In this document: one piece after another, positions 37,306 to 46,132 of the stretch
Layout of the letters: each line of letters starts with the position of its first letter
Position numbering within the stretch: position 1 is the stretch's first letter
NCBI GenBank assembly: GCA_030448055.1
Contig: JAUJNR010000001.1
Coordinates: forward strand, 1,198,791-1,262,790
Direction of reading: 5' to 3'
DNA from: Pyrinomonadaceae bacterium
GTDB lineage: Bacteria; Acidobacteriota; Blastocatellia; Pyrinomonadales; Pyrinomonadaceae
DNA: 64,000 bases
Notes under the pieces: generated by a model
Told to the model about the DNA's origin: nothing
Database searches by the model: none
What the model saw: the letters and a program-made list of their open reading frames with translations, nothing else
Position numbers and translations under genes: made by a program

Positions 37306-38503
37306 AATTAATTTTCAGGACACGGCGACGGCGTTTGCCGATAAATCCGATAGCGAACTCCAAGAAAAATTTTGGCTGTTTAAAGTGATGAATTTCGCGC
37401 CGCTCGTCAACCTCGGAACTAAGCTGACGGACTTTGCTTTTTCCATTCAATTGCCGATTAAGGGCTTGGTCAAGCGCACGATTTTCCGTCAATTCTGCGG
37501 CGGTGAAACGATTGAAGAATGCCAACCGACGATTGAAAAGCTCGGCGCCTCGCACATCGGGACGATTCTCGATTATTCGGTCGAAGGGAAATTGTCGGAG
37601 ACGGTTTTTGAAAGCACGAAAAACGAGATTGTGCGCACGGTGACGCGTGCCAAAGCGGACGAAACCGTTCCGTTCGCCGTTTTCAAAACGACCGGCGTGG
37701 CGCGCTTCGACATCCTGGAAAAAATCAACGCTAAACGCGAATTACTCAAAGGCGAAGCGGCAGAATGGGAACGCGCCCTCACGCGCGTCGTCGAGATTTG
37801 CGGTTACGCGCACTCGATCAAACAGCCGATTTTTATTGATGCGGAAGAATCGTGGATTCAAGACGCGATTGACGATCTGGCGACCGAGATGATGAAAAGA
37901 TACAACCGCGAAGAGCCGATTGTTTATAACACGATTCAGCTTTACCGACACGACCGGCTCGAATTTTTGAAAGAATCTCACCGCAAAGCGAAAGCGGGCG
38001 GCTACATTTTGGCGGTCAAACTCGTACGCGGCGCGTATATGGAAAAAGAGCGGGCGCGCGCCGAAGAATTAAATTATCCGTCGCCGATTCAGCCGGACAA
38101 AGCGGCGACCGACAGAGATTTTAACCAGGCGGTTGATTATTGTCTCGATAATATTGAGGAAATCGCTTTCGTCGCCGGAACGCACAACGAACAAAGCGTT
38201 TGTATGCTCGCCGAACAACTGCACGAAAGGGGAATCAAACACAACCACCCGCACGTCTTTTTCTCGCAGCTTTACGGAATGAGCGATAATCTCTCGTATG
38301 TTTTGGCGAAGCACGATTACAACGTTTCAAAATACGTGCCTTACGGCGCGGTCAAAGATGTCGTGCCGTATTTAATCAGGCGGGCGCAGGAAAATACGGC
38401 GGTAATGGGTCAAGTCAGCCGCGAACTCGATTTGATAGACAGGGAATTAAAACGCCGAAACTCTAAATTAAATAAAACAAGTTTACCGCAAACCGAGCAA
38501 TAA
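37292..38503 (+). CDS. Proline dehydrogenase
   Basis: 'IFIDAEESWIQDAIDDLATEMMKRYNREEPIVYNTIQLYRHDR', 'KLVRGAYMEKERARA', 'YVPYGAVKDVVPYLIRRAQENTAVMGQ'. Confidence 0.93.
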   Translation: MNDFKINFQDTATAFADKSDSELQEKFWLFKVMNFAPLVNLGTKLTDFAFSIQLPIKGLVKRTIFRQFCGGETIEECQPTIEKLGASHIGTILDYSVEGKLSETVFESTKNEIVRTVTRAKADETVPFAVFKTTGVARFDILEKINAKRELLKGEAAEWERALTRVVEICGYAHSIKQPIFIDAEESWIQDAIDDLATEMMKRYNREEPIVYNTIQLYRHDRLEFLKESHRKAKAGGYILAVKLVRGAYMEKERARAEELNYPSPIQPDKAATDRDFNQAVDYCLDNIEEIAFVAGTHNEQSVCMLAEQLHERGIKHNHPHVFFSQLYGMSDNLSYVLAKHDYNVSKYVPYGAVKDVVPYLIRRAQENTAVMGQVSRELDLIDRELKRRNSKLNKTSLPQTEQ

Positions 38504-38860
38504 TCTGACCGAAAGATCGGAAACTTTGCGCTGCGGGTTCGTTTCCCAATCGCGCAAATTCTTCAATTCGTTTTCAGTCAAAGGCGCATTCGACATCCTC
38601 GCCGTCTGCGTGCTTTCAAACGCCCGATTAGTGAGCGCAAGGTGCGGGTAACTAATCGTTAACGATTGGTGATCGGCAAGCGCCCCGTCCGCCGTTTCGA
38701 TGTCGAGAAACATTTCATTGTAAGCCGCCAGATGCCAAACGGTTCCGTTCTCATTTTCGCCAATCGCCAAAATCCGCAGCAGTCCGTAACCGCTTTCGAT
38801 CTGAAAAATTAAAAAATCGCCCGCCTGAAAATTTTGTGACATCAGTTTTTCTCCTTTCAA
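38483..38860 (-). CDS. Hypothetical protein, convergent with proline dehydrogenase (start possibly 38842)
   Basis: 125-aa ORF; 'MSQNFQAGDFLIFQIESGYGLLRILAIGENENGTVWHLAAYNEMF'; AAAGGAGAAAA RBS before 38842. Confidence 0.6.
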   Translation of the reverse strand: MKGEKLMSQNFQAGDFLIFQIESGYGLLRILAIGENENGTVWHLAAYNEMFLDIETADGALADHQSLTISYPHLALTNRAFESTQTARMSNAPLTENELKNLRDWETNPQRKVSDLSVRLLLGLR

Positions 38861-38918
38861 TAAATTAGCATAAGCAACCGGCGTGAAAACTGCATAACTT
38901 AGAAAACATTTGAAAAAA

Positions 38919-38958
38919 GAAAAGCCTGAATAGCTTTTGACGGCTAAACAGGCTTTTC
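38919..38958. terminator. Hairpin GAAAAGCCTG...CAGGCTTTTC
   Basis: 10-bp inverted repeat with flanking A/T runs upstream of the CTAA microsatellite. Confidence 0.5.
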
Positions 38959-38977
38959 TTCAGTTGTGGTTGTAAAT

Positions 38978-39064
38978 AAACTAACTAACTAACTAACTAA
39001 CTAACAAAGTAACTACCGAAGTAGATACGAACTAACTAACTAACTAAGTAACTAACTAACAAAC
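38978..39064. repeat. CTAA tetranucleotide microsatellite, interrupted, flanked by short inverted repeats
   Basis: (ctaa)n ... gaactaactaactaactaagtaactaactaac, with gttgtggttgt before and acaaccacaaa after. Confidence 0.9.
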
Positions 39065-39207
39065 AACCACAAACTAAATAAAATATATCAAAGCGGATTT
39101 GGGAGCGCAAGTGGAAAGATTAAAAAATCGCCCGTTTATGATTCTTGCGACAAAGTTTTTTTTCATAAATTAGCACTAAACCACAGTTTGTTATTAAAAT
39201 CGAACGG

Positions 39208-40149
39208 ATGAAAAAGGCGAAAGATGTTGAATTCAATTTGATAATTCCAAAGGGAACGCAGATTGTTTTGCTCAATCAAATAAAAGTTTTGAACGAAAAC
39301 GCTTTTCACACAAAAGGAACGGTCGGGAAAATCGTCGCTTTGCCGGTTGACGCTTTTCACGCTTATCAAATTGAATTCCCTGACGGAAGCTGCGGAATGG
39401 CGAACCGCAAAGATTTTTCGATTCGTAAAGAATTTCAAACCGAACAAAGCGGTTTGATTTCGCCGCTTGAAAATTACCGATTGTTCGATTACGTCATTTA
39501 CCGCTGCGTCGTCGGCTCAAAGGCTTTCGGATTGGACGACGCGAATTCCGATACCGACCGGCGCGGGATTTATCTGCCGCCCGCCGACATTCATTGGTCA
39601 ATGTTCGGCGTCCCCGAACAAATCGAGAGCAAGGAAACCGAAGAATGTTACTGGGAACTGCGTAAGTTTTTGACGCTCGCCCTCAAAGCGAATCCGAATA
39701 TTTTGGAATGTCTCTTCACGCCGCTCGTCGAATACGCGAATGAACTTGCCGGAGAACTTCTTTCGATGCGGCGAATCTTTTTGTCGAAATTGGTTTATCA
39801 AACTTATAACGGCTACGTGATGTCGCAGTTCAAAAAACTCGAAGCGGATTTGCGCTCGACGGGCGACGTTAAATGGAAACACGCGATGCACTTGATAAGA
39901 CTGCTGCTGCAAGGCATCGAAATTCTGCGCGAGGCGGATTTAATCGTGCGCGTTTCGGAAAATCGCCCGAAACTGCTCCAGATAAAAAACGCGGAACTCG
40001 ACTGGCGCGAAGTCAACGAGTGGCGCGTCAATTTGCACAGGCAATTTGACGAAGCCTTCGCCCGAACAAATTTGCCGGAAAATCCCGATTACAGTCGGGC
40101 GAATGAGTTTTTGATTAAAGCCAGAAGGTCAGCCGTTTTTGAAAATTAA
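39208..40149 (+). CDS. Predicted nucleotidyltransferase (COG3541-like) with N-terminal small domain
   Basis: 'CVVGSKAFGLDDANSDTDRRGIYLPP...LECLFTPLVEYANELAGELLSMRRIFLSKLVYQTYNGYVMSQFKKLE'. Confidence 0.82.
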   Translation: MKKAKDVEFNLIIPKGTQIVLLNQIKVLNENAFHTKGTVGKIVALPVDAFHAYQIEFPDGSCGMANRKDFSIRKEFQTEQSGLISPLENYRLFDYVIYRCVVGSKAFGLDDANSDTDRRGIYLPPADIHWSMFGVPEQIESKETEECYWELRKFLTLALKANPNILECLFTPLVEYANELAGELLSMRRIFLSKLVYQTYNGYVMSQFKKLEADLRSTGDVKWKHAMHLIRLLLQGIEILREADLIVRVSENRPKLLQIKNAELDWREVNEWRVNLHRQFDEAFARTNLPENPDYSRANEFLIKARRSAVFEN

Positions 40150-40336
40150 TAACCCTTAAGTGTTTGATAAGTAGTCGTTCACAAATAAACTGAACTATGT
40201 TTGAAGCCTGAAAACCTGATTTGCAGGCTTTTTTCCAAATGTCGAAAGGGCAAGGCTAACCGCATATTGCAAATGCGCTTTCGACTCATAATCTTCCGCC
40301 GCCAACCCTTCGTATTTCAATTTGCGCCAGAGTGTT

Positions 40337-40786
40337 TCACGCAATGTTCAAATGCGGTGAATATGTTGGCAGATAAAAGATGAACAATCCGCGCCCTTGC
40401 CACGCCCCGATCCGTTCACGCATCTTTTTGCCCGTGTGAATCCGCGCATTGTCCAAAACGACAACTGTCAATTTTGAAAGCGAAAACGAAAACCGTTCTA
40501 GTTGTTCGACCACAAAAGCGGCATCTATCTTCTCTTCGCTCGTCGCCATCCAACTTTTATTCGAGCGTGTCAACAACCCGAAACAATTGATGCCTGTGCC
40601 TTTCTCAGACGGCATCGAAACTTCTTCGTCACCAAACTGCCAACCATACGGCACGTTCGGCTCCAAGGCGACACCCGCTTCGTCGCCGTAATACAAATCA
40701 ATCTCGCCGCTTTCGCTTAACCGCTCCATTTCGCCCAACAGCTCACGCTTTAGCCGATAAACCCCTGCCGGCGGTTTCTTTTTCAA
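40337..40786 (-). pseudogene. IS630 transposase OrfB (DDE), frameshifted before the final catalytic motif
   Basis: 'IDLYYGDEAGVALEPNVPYGWQ', 'VVVLDNARIHTGKKM', ends YSPHLNIA*; the alternate frame continues AETLWRKLKYEGLAAEDYESKAHLQYAVSLALSTFGK. Confidence 0.85.
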
Positions 40787-40793
40787 TCGCTTT

Positions 40794-41213
40794 CTAATTC
40801 GTTTGAAGCGGCAATGGTTTTTTCAAAAATCTTTTGAGCGTCGGGGTCGAAAAGGGGTTTTGCAGCTCGGCTTCGAGTTCGGTGCGCGCCAGACCGATGC
40901 GCTGACGGGAACGAATCACCGCCGCCCGCACACGATTCAAATCGGTTGCCGCGCTCAGAATTGCCCGCCTTCCGCGCCCCGGACGCATTTTTAATCCCTC
41001 AGTGCCTTCGGCTTCAAAACGCTTGACCCACCCGTTCACCGTGATTTTATGGCAACCCAACAAGCGGGCGATTTCACGGCTGGTGCGTTTCTCGCTTTTG
41101 AGCAAAATCATTTGACAACACTGTCGAAAAGCGTGACTTTTGCCGCTTCGGTAACCATCTATAAGTTCCTGACGTTGCGCGTCGCTCAATTGAATAACTT
41201 TCGTTTTACCCAT
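40794..41213 (-). CDS. IS630 transposase OrfA (HTH)
   Basis: 'SHAFRQCCQMILLKSEKRTSREIARLLGCHKITVNGWVKRFEAEGTEGLKMRPGRGRRAIL'. Confidence 0.9.
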   Translation of the reverse strand: MGKTKVIQLSDAQRQELIDGYRSGKSHAFRQCCQMILLKSEKRTSREIARLLGCHKITVNGWVKRFEAEGTEGLKMRPGRGRRAILSAATDLNRVRAAVIRSRQRIGLARTELEAELQNPFSTPTLKRFLKKPLPLQTN

Positions 41214-41376
41214 TATGCGAAATAGTATAGCCTATTTCTGCTCGACTACTTACTATGCTGCTTTTGTTTCATAAACGCCTAAATTTTATGCGTTTCAAAC
41301 AGAAGATAAGATTAGACAAAACTACTTGAAGCAATAATAAAAACAATTGAAAATTTCGTCAGAGAGTAAAAATGAA

Positions 41377-41649
41377 ATGAAAAAAAAGTTTCTCTTTCCA
41401 ATATTATTTGTGATTCTTTTTGGCTTACTGGTTTTAACCGGATTAGCAGGAATTTTATTTATTCTGCTCGCTCCTATAAACATACTTGTTCTTGCAATTG
41501 AGGTAAATTCAGGAGCTTCACAAGGAACACTAACAGGTAGTGGTGCTTACCCGATAATCTTATCTGGGATTGTTCAATTCTTTTTGGTCGGGTGCGTGTG
41601 GGATTTAATTGCTGACTACTTCAAAAACAAAAAATACAACGGCGAATAA
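41377..41649 (+). CDS. Small integral membrane protein of unknown function
   Basis: About 90 aa, two hydrophobic segments; no recognised family. Confidence 0.5.
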   Translation: MKKKFLFPILFVILFGLLVLTGLAGILFILLAPINILVLAIEVNSGASQGTLTGSGAYPIILSGIVQFFLVGCVWDLIADYFKNKKYNGE

Positions 41650-41756
41650 AAATAAAAAGCGAAAATTAACCGGTATTTCTCGTCGCTTTGCATCTTATGA
41701 CATTCGCAATCTAAGTCATTAAGTTAAGTTCCTCTACTGGTTTGTGAATTGTAAAA

Positions 41757-42509
41757 ATGATTGAAGAAAAGCTCGAAAAAATAGCTTCCGAACATCCTTT
41801 CCCGCTTGTTTTTGCGACCGTCAGCGGTGCGCATCTCTACGGCTTTCCGTCGCCCGATTCGGATTATGATTTGCGCGGCGTTCACGTTTTGCCGCTCCCT
41901 GATGTGGTCGGTTTGGATGCCGGACGAGAAACGATTCAGGTCGAGGAAATCCGCGACGGCTTGGAACTGGATTTGGTGACGCACGACGCCAGAAAGTTTT
42001 TCGGTTTGATGCTCAAGAAGAACGGCTATGTTCTCGAACAGCTTTTTTCGCCGTTGATTGTGCAGACTTCACCGGAACACGACGAGTTAAAAGAAATCGG
42101 AAAAAGATGCGTCACCAAAAATCACGCGCACCATTATTTCGGTTTCGCCCGAACCGAATGGAAACTCTTTGAAAAGCAAACGCCGCGCGTCAAACCGCTG
42201 CTGTATATCTTTCGCGTGTTGCTGACCGGAATAAATTTGATGCAGACGGGCGAAGTCGAAGCTAATTTGACGAAGCTAAATGAAAAATTTTCATTGTCGT
42301 ATTTGCCCGAATTAATTGAACGTAAAATCGGCGGCGCAGAGAAAGGAATTTTACCCGATGCTGACTTGGGATTTTATCAAAAAGAATACGAACGTCTGGT
42401 TTCTGAATTGGAAATAGAATATGAACGAAGCGATTTATCCGAAACAACAAACGCGAAAAGTGATTTGAACGATTTGCTGATTCGGATAAGATTAAAAAAT
42501 TATGAATAA
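41757..42509 (+). CDS. Second COG3541-like nucleotidyltransferase
   Basis: 'VSGAHLYGFPSPDSDYDLRGVHVLPLPDVVGL...VLEQLFSPLIVQTSPEHDELKEIGKRCVTKNHAHHYFGFARTEW'. Confidence 0.85.
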   Translation: MIEEKLEKIASEHPFPLVFATVSGAHLYGFPSPDSDYDLRGVHVLPLPDVVGLDAGRETIQVEEIRDGLELDLVTHDARKFFGLMLKKNGYVLEQLFSPLIVQTSPEHDELKEIGKRCVTKNHAHHYFGFARTEWKLFEKQTPRVKPLLYIFRVLLTGINLMQTGEVEANLTKLNEKFSLSYLPELIERKIGGAEKGILPDADLGFYQKEYERLVSELEIEYERSDLSETTNAKSDLNDLLIRIRLKNYE

Positions 42510-42636
42510 TTTTACGGACTTTCGAGCAATGTTGGATCTCGCAATCGAAGAAGCGAAAATCGGTTTAGCCGAGGGCGACATTCCAATCGGCGCGGCGTTG
42601 TTTGAAATCGTAAACCGCCGCCGCCGCGTTGAATAA
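42502..42636 (+). pseudogene. N-terminal remnant of a nucleoside/cytosine deaminase
   Basis: MNNFTDFRAMLDLAIEEAKIGLAEGDIPIGAALFEIV then abrupt loss; start overlaps the upstream stop by 8 nt. Confidence 0.75.
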
Positions 42637-42702
42637 ACGCCCCAGCGATTCTTCAGAACCCACTTTCGGGTCTTACAAAACTTTTACCGCCGCTTTTTTC
42701 AT
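42600..42702 (-). pseudogene. N-terminal remnant of a DsrE-like protein
   Basis: Reverse strand MKKAAVKVL*DPKVGSEESLGRLFNAAAAVYDFKQR, preceded by an AAGGAG RBS. Confidence 0.55.
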
Positions 42703-42726
42703 TTTGTATTCTCCTTAAAATCTATT

Positions 42727-42854
42727 TTATGCGGATTTGTTCTTTTCAATGCCGAGTTTTTTCATCCGAAAATAAACAGTCGCCGGATTCAAGCCCAAGA
42801 TTTCCGCCGCGCCGATTTTGCCTTTGATGCGTCCCGATGTTTGGCATAGGACTT
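42727..42854 (-). pseudogene. C-terminal Fis-type HTH remnant of a sigma-54-dependent regulator
   Basis: Reverse strand ...SGRIKGKIGAAEILGLNPATVYFRMKKLGIEKNKSA*. Confidence 0.75.
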
Positions 42855-42983
42855 CAACAGCGATGCCGCGCCGTGCGGCAAATAAAACAATAAAGCGAAA
42901 GTCGTCGTCCCGCTCGACTCACTTTGTTTTTAAGAATCGAGTTTTTAAGAATCCGAAAACGATCAAAATCAAGGAGCAGAAAA

Positions 42984-43269
42984 ATGTCAGCAAGACAAAC
43001 AAAAACCAACATCGAAATCGCGCGGCGATTTTTTGAAGAATTTATCGGCAAAAACAATCAGAGTGCGGCGGACGAAATGGTCCGTCGGCGTTTTCGATTT
43101 AGCCGAACTCGAAGCGAGAGACGCGATTGAAACGTATAAAGAAATTTTAGCGCACAATTTCGCACCGAGTTTGAATTTGCTCTACTCGCTCGAAGCGGCG
43201 ATTTTGGGCGTCAAATGGACGGAGCTTTCCGTTGAAACGAAAAACCGGCTGCGTAAAGTCGTCGAATAG
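42984..43269 (+). pseudogene. Two fused gene remnants (N-terminal SnoaL/ester-cyclase-like piece plus unrelated C-terminal piece)
   Basis: MSARQTKTNIEIARRFFEEFIGKNNQSAADEMV, then a frame change into GVFDLAELEARDAIETYKEILAHNFAPSLNLLYSLEAAILGVKWTELSVETKNRLRKVVE*. Confidence 0.5.
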
Positions 43270-43390
43270 AATGTATTTCAAAGTTATTTTAATCGAGCTT
43301 TGCGACTCGTAAATATTTTCGTATTTTATAAAATAATGGGTAAAATTTATCGGACGAATTTTGCAATTACGACAATCAAGAGGTGAAAAA

Positions 43391-43672
43391 ATGAATCAGC
43401 AATGCGAACACATCAAACAAATCAAAGCGGTGGAGCCGCGCACGAACGGCTGCGAAGAGTGTTTGAAAACGGGCGACGGCTGGGTGCATTTGCGGCTGTG
43501 CGAAATGTGCGGTCACGTCGGGTGCTGCGATTCGTCGAAGAACAAACACGCGACGAAACATTTTCACCAGACGACACACGCTATTGTTAAATCTTTGGAG
43601 CCGGGCGAAGAATGGGGTTACTGCTACCCGGACGATTTATTTTACGAGTCCCTGCCGGACATTCGTCAATAA
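43391..43672 (+). CDS. UBP-type (ZnF_UBP) zinc-finger protein
   Basis: 'CEHIKQIKAVEPRTNGCEECLKTGDGWVHLRLCEMCGHVGCCDSSKNKHATKHFHQTTHAIVKSLEPGEEWGYCYPDD'. Confidence 0.93.
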   Translation: MNQQCEHIKQIKAVEPRTNGCEECLKTGDGWVHLRLCEMCGHVGCCDSSKNKHATKHFHQTTHAIVKSLEPGEEWGYCYPDDLFYESLPDIRQ

Positions 43673-43738
43673 ATTTTCAGCCGTTAAAAATTATGTCCGA
43701 TTTCGATTTCAAAAAAAAAGTTCCGCAGGCGTTTCCAA

Positions 43739-44050
43739 CTCGATGCCGGCATCTGGCGAGTACTCGAATTTATTCACGACAACTTCGGACAAAACTTCTC
43801 GCTCGCCGATTTAACCCGCGTCTCCGGCATCAGCAAATTTCATTTATGCCGCGCTTTTCGCAGGCACACCGGAGTTTCGCCCTACGCTTATCAAACGCAC
43901 CTGCGCCTTTCGCACGCCAAAAAGCTGCTGCTGCGCGGTTTGCCGATTGCCGAAGTTTCCGCCGCGCTCGGTTTTTATGACCAGAGCCATTTTGGTCAAA
44001 AATTCAAAAATTTCGTCGGCATCTCGCCGAAAAAATATCTTGCCCGATAG
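43739..44050 (+). pseudogene. AraC-family HTH domain, detached and frameshifted
   Basis: LDAGIWRVLEFIHDNFGQNFSLADLTRVSGISKFHLCRAFRRHTGVSPYAYQTHLRLSHAKKLLLRGLPIAEVSAALGFYDQSHFGQKFKNFVGISPKKYLAR*; no in-frame start. Confidence 0.85.
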
Positions 44051-44193
44051 CAATTTTTTCCTATATTTCGGGGCTTATGTTTTTTATTGTTTTCACTGAA
44101 ATCTTTGAAGTTTTATACTTGACTTATCGAACGAATCTTCGCGTTCTAATAACATTTTCATTTATTTAAAAGGAGTTAGAGAAATGACGAATA

Positions 44194-44448
44194 ATGAGAA
44201 AAAAGATTCTTCAACAAAATCTCTACGGCAGCGACGGCAAACAGCCGGGCGACCCGCGCAAAGCCGACGAAGCGATGATTCAGGCGATTGAAAGCGAAAA
44301 TCCGCCGCTCCGTCTGATGCTCGGCGCGGACGCTTACGGATTGTGCGAGCAAAAACGCGCCGCCGAGCGCGAAGAATTTGAAGCGTGGCGCGAAACCGGT
44401 ATTAACACGGCTTTCGACGGCGCGGAAGTGCAAGCCATCGGCGGTTAA
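44194..44448 (+). pseudogene. C-terminal remnant of a short-chain dehydrogenase
   Basis: 'YGSDGKQPGDPRKADEAMIQAIESENPPLRLMLGADAYGLCEQKRAAEREEFEAWRETGINTAFDG' resembles SDR C-termini. Confidence 0.65.
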
Positions 44449-44801
44449 AGTCCACAGAGTTTCGATTAAAAGACGGAAAAAGTTCAGAAAAACGAATGGA
44501 AAAACTCTCTCCGGGAGAATAAAATATTTAATTGAAGCGGGAATTTGAGATGTAAGATGTTTTGAAAGTCTTTTTCGAATCCCGCTAAAAGCAATCCCGT
44601 TATTTATCAAGAATTTTGCTTGCCGGAGATAGCATCCTGTCGCTTTTGTCATCCGGGTTTTCTATTTTAGTGATTTGGTCGCGTCAAAAAGCGAGGATAA
44701 TCCGCTTTGACCGATTAGGTTTTTTGCTCACTTTCATCGTTTTCTCCTTACTCTTTTTTCTTGTTCTATTCGCCGTTTTTCTCCGGTTAGCTGTTTTTCG
44801 T

Positions 44802-45550
44802 TTACCACGGCAATTCTTCGCCGAGGTGAACGAATTTGCCTGTAAAACCGTTGTCGCTGAGCGTCGCCAGTTGAACGGAAGTTTTCGCGCCGTCCTTGAC
44901 CGCCATCGGACCTTGGTTGTCGTTCATATCGGTGCTGACGTAGCCGGGATGCGCGGCGTTGACTTTGACGGGCGTGTCTTTTAATTCGTAGGCGAGATGA
45001 ACCGTAAAAGCGTTGAGCGCGGTTTTCGAGATGTTGTAAGCCGGAACTTTGAAACCGTAAAAAGGACTTGCCGAGTCGGAATGCAAAGTCAGAGAGCCTA
45101 AAGCGCTCGACAAATTGACGATTCTGCCGGCTTCGGATTTTTTGACGAGCGGCAGAAGTGTCTGCGTCAGGGCGATCAAATTAAAAAAATTGGTTTCAAA
45201 AGTTCGGCGGTAAATGTCGAGCGGCGTTTGACTGGTCGGAACGAGCGTTCCGCTTTTAAATTCGTCAACCGCAATCGCCGCGTTATTAACGAGAACGTCT
45301 AATTTCCCGAAATTTTCCTCGATAAATTTTCGAGCCGCCTCGTGCGTCTCCGGTTCGTCAACGTCGAGATGCAGGAAACGAACGTCCAGATTTTCTTTTT
45401 TCAGTTTCGCTTTGGCTTCGTTGCCGCGCGTTTCGTCGCGCGCTCCGAGCAAAACCGTGAATCCCTGCTCAGCCAATTGTTTCGCCGTTTCAAAACCGAT
45501 TCCTTTGTTAGCGCCCGTCACGAGCGCGACTTTTTGGTTGTTTCAGCCAT
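44802..45550 (-). pseudogene. SDR-family oxidoreductase with N-terminal frameshift
   Basis: MAETTKK(fs)VALVTGANKGIGFETAKQLAEQGF...; ATG at 45550 leads to TGA because the A-tract (45531-45535) is one base short. The GTG ORF 45521 lacks beta-1. Confidence 0.75.
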
Positions 45551-45664
45551 TTTATTTTTTCCTTCCTTTTTTTAATTATTGCAAAAATCAAATTTAAAAC
45601 ATACTACATAAAATATAGTAGTATAGCAAGCGTAGTGTTTGGATATATTGATTATTCGGTTATA

Positions 45665-46078
45665 ATGGAAGTTATGGAGAAAAGCATCGCCAAAGAAAGA
45701 GTCGAAAGACGCCGCGCGCAGTTGGAGGAAATCAAATGCCAATACGGTCGCGCTTTCGCTTTGCTCCAGGAAAAATGGGTACTGTTTACGCTTCATTATT
45801 TGACTGAAGGCGCAATGGGCTTTAACGAACTGAGCCGGTGCGGGAAGGGAATCAACCCGACGACTCTTTCCCAAACTCTGAGCTTGCTCGAAGCTGCCGG
45901 GCTGGTCACGCGCGAAGTGCATTCGACGATTCCGCCGAAAACTTCCTACGAATTAACCGAGGCGGGACGGGCGCTCAAGCCGATTTTAGAAGCGGTGGGC
46001 GAATGGATCGCACGTTATCTTTCAAATTTGCCGTGTTCGGTGAAAGACGAAATTAAATGCAGAGCAATAAAAAGCTAA
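45665..46078 (+). CDS. HxlR-family transcriptional regulator
   Basis: 'YGRAFALLQEKWVLFTLHYLTEGAMGFNELSRCGKGINPTTLSQTLSLLEAAGLVTREV'. Confidence 0.9.
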   Translation: MEVMEKSIAKERVERRRAQLEEIKCQYGRAFALLQEKWVLFTLHYLTEGAMGFNELSRCGKGINPTTLSQTLSLLEAAGLVTREVHSTIPPKTSYELTEAGRALKPILEAVGEWIARYLSNLPCSVKDEIKCRAIKS

Positions 46079-46132
46079 CGGGCTTTTCGGCGATGTTTCT
46101 GCCAACAATTCACAATAGATTGCAGATAAATT

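Larger units (their letters stand above)
40170..41250 (-). mobile_element. IS630-family element with TA target duplication
   Basis: Inverted ends AGTAGTCGttCAcAAATA / reverse complement AGTAGTCGagCAgAAATA; TA at 40168-40169 and 41251-41252. Confidence 0.9.

Noticed and set aside
38978-39064. Possible CRISPR-like array
   Set aside because: The repeat unit is 4 bp (CTAA), with no spacer/repeat alternation and no cas genes.
42854-43057. Small ORFs on both strands in the 42.8-43.1 kb region
   Set aside because: They span remnants of different genes and change frame; interpreted as decay rather than new genes.
44616-44984. 122-aa + strand ORF overlapping the SDR 3' end
   Set aside because: Low-complexity hydrophobic run antisense to the SDR; no family resemblance.
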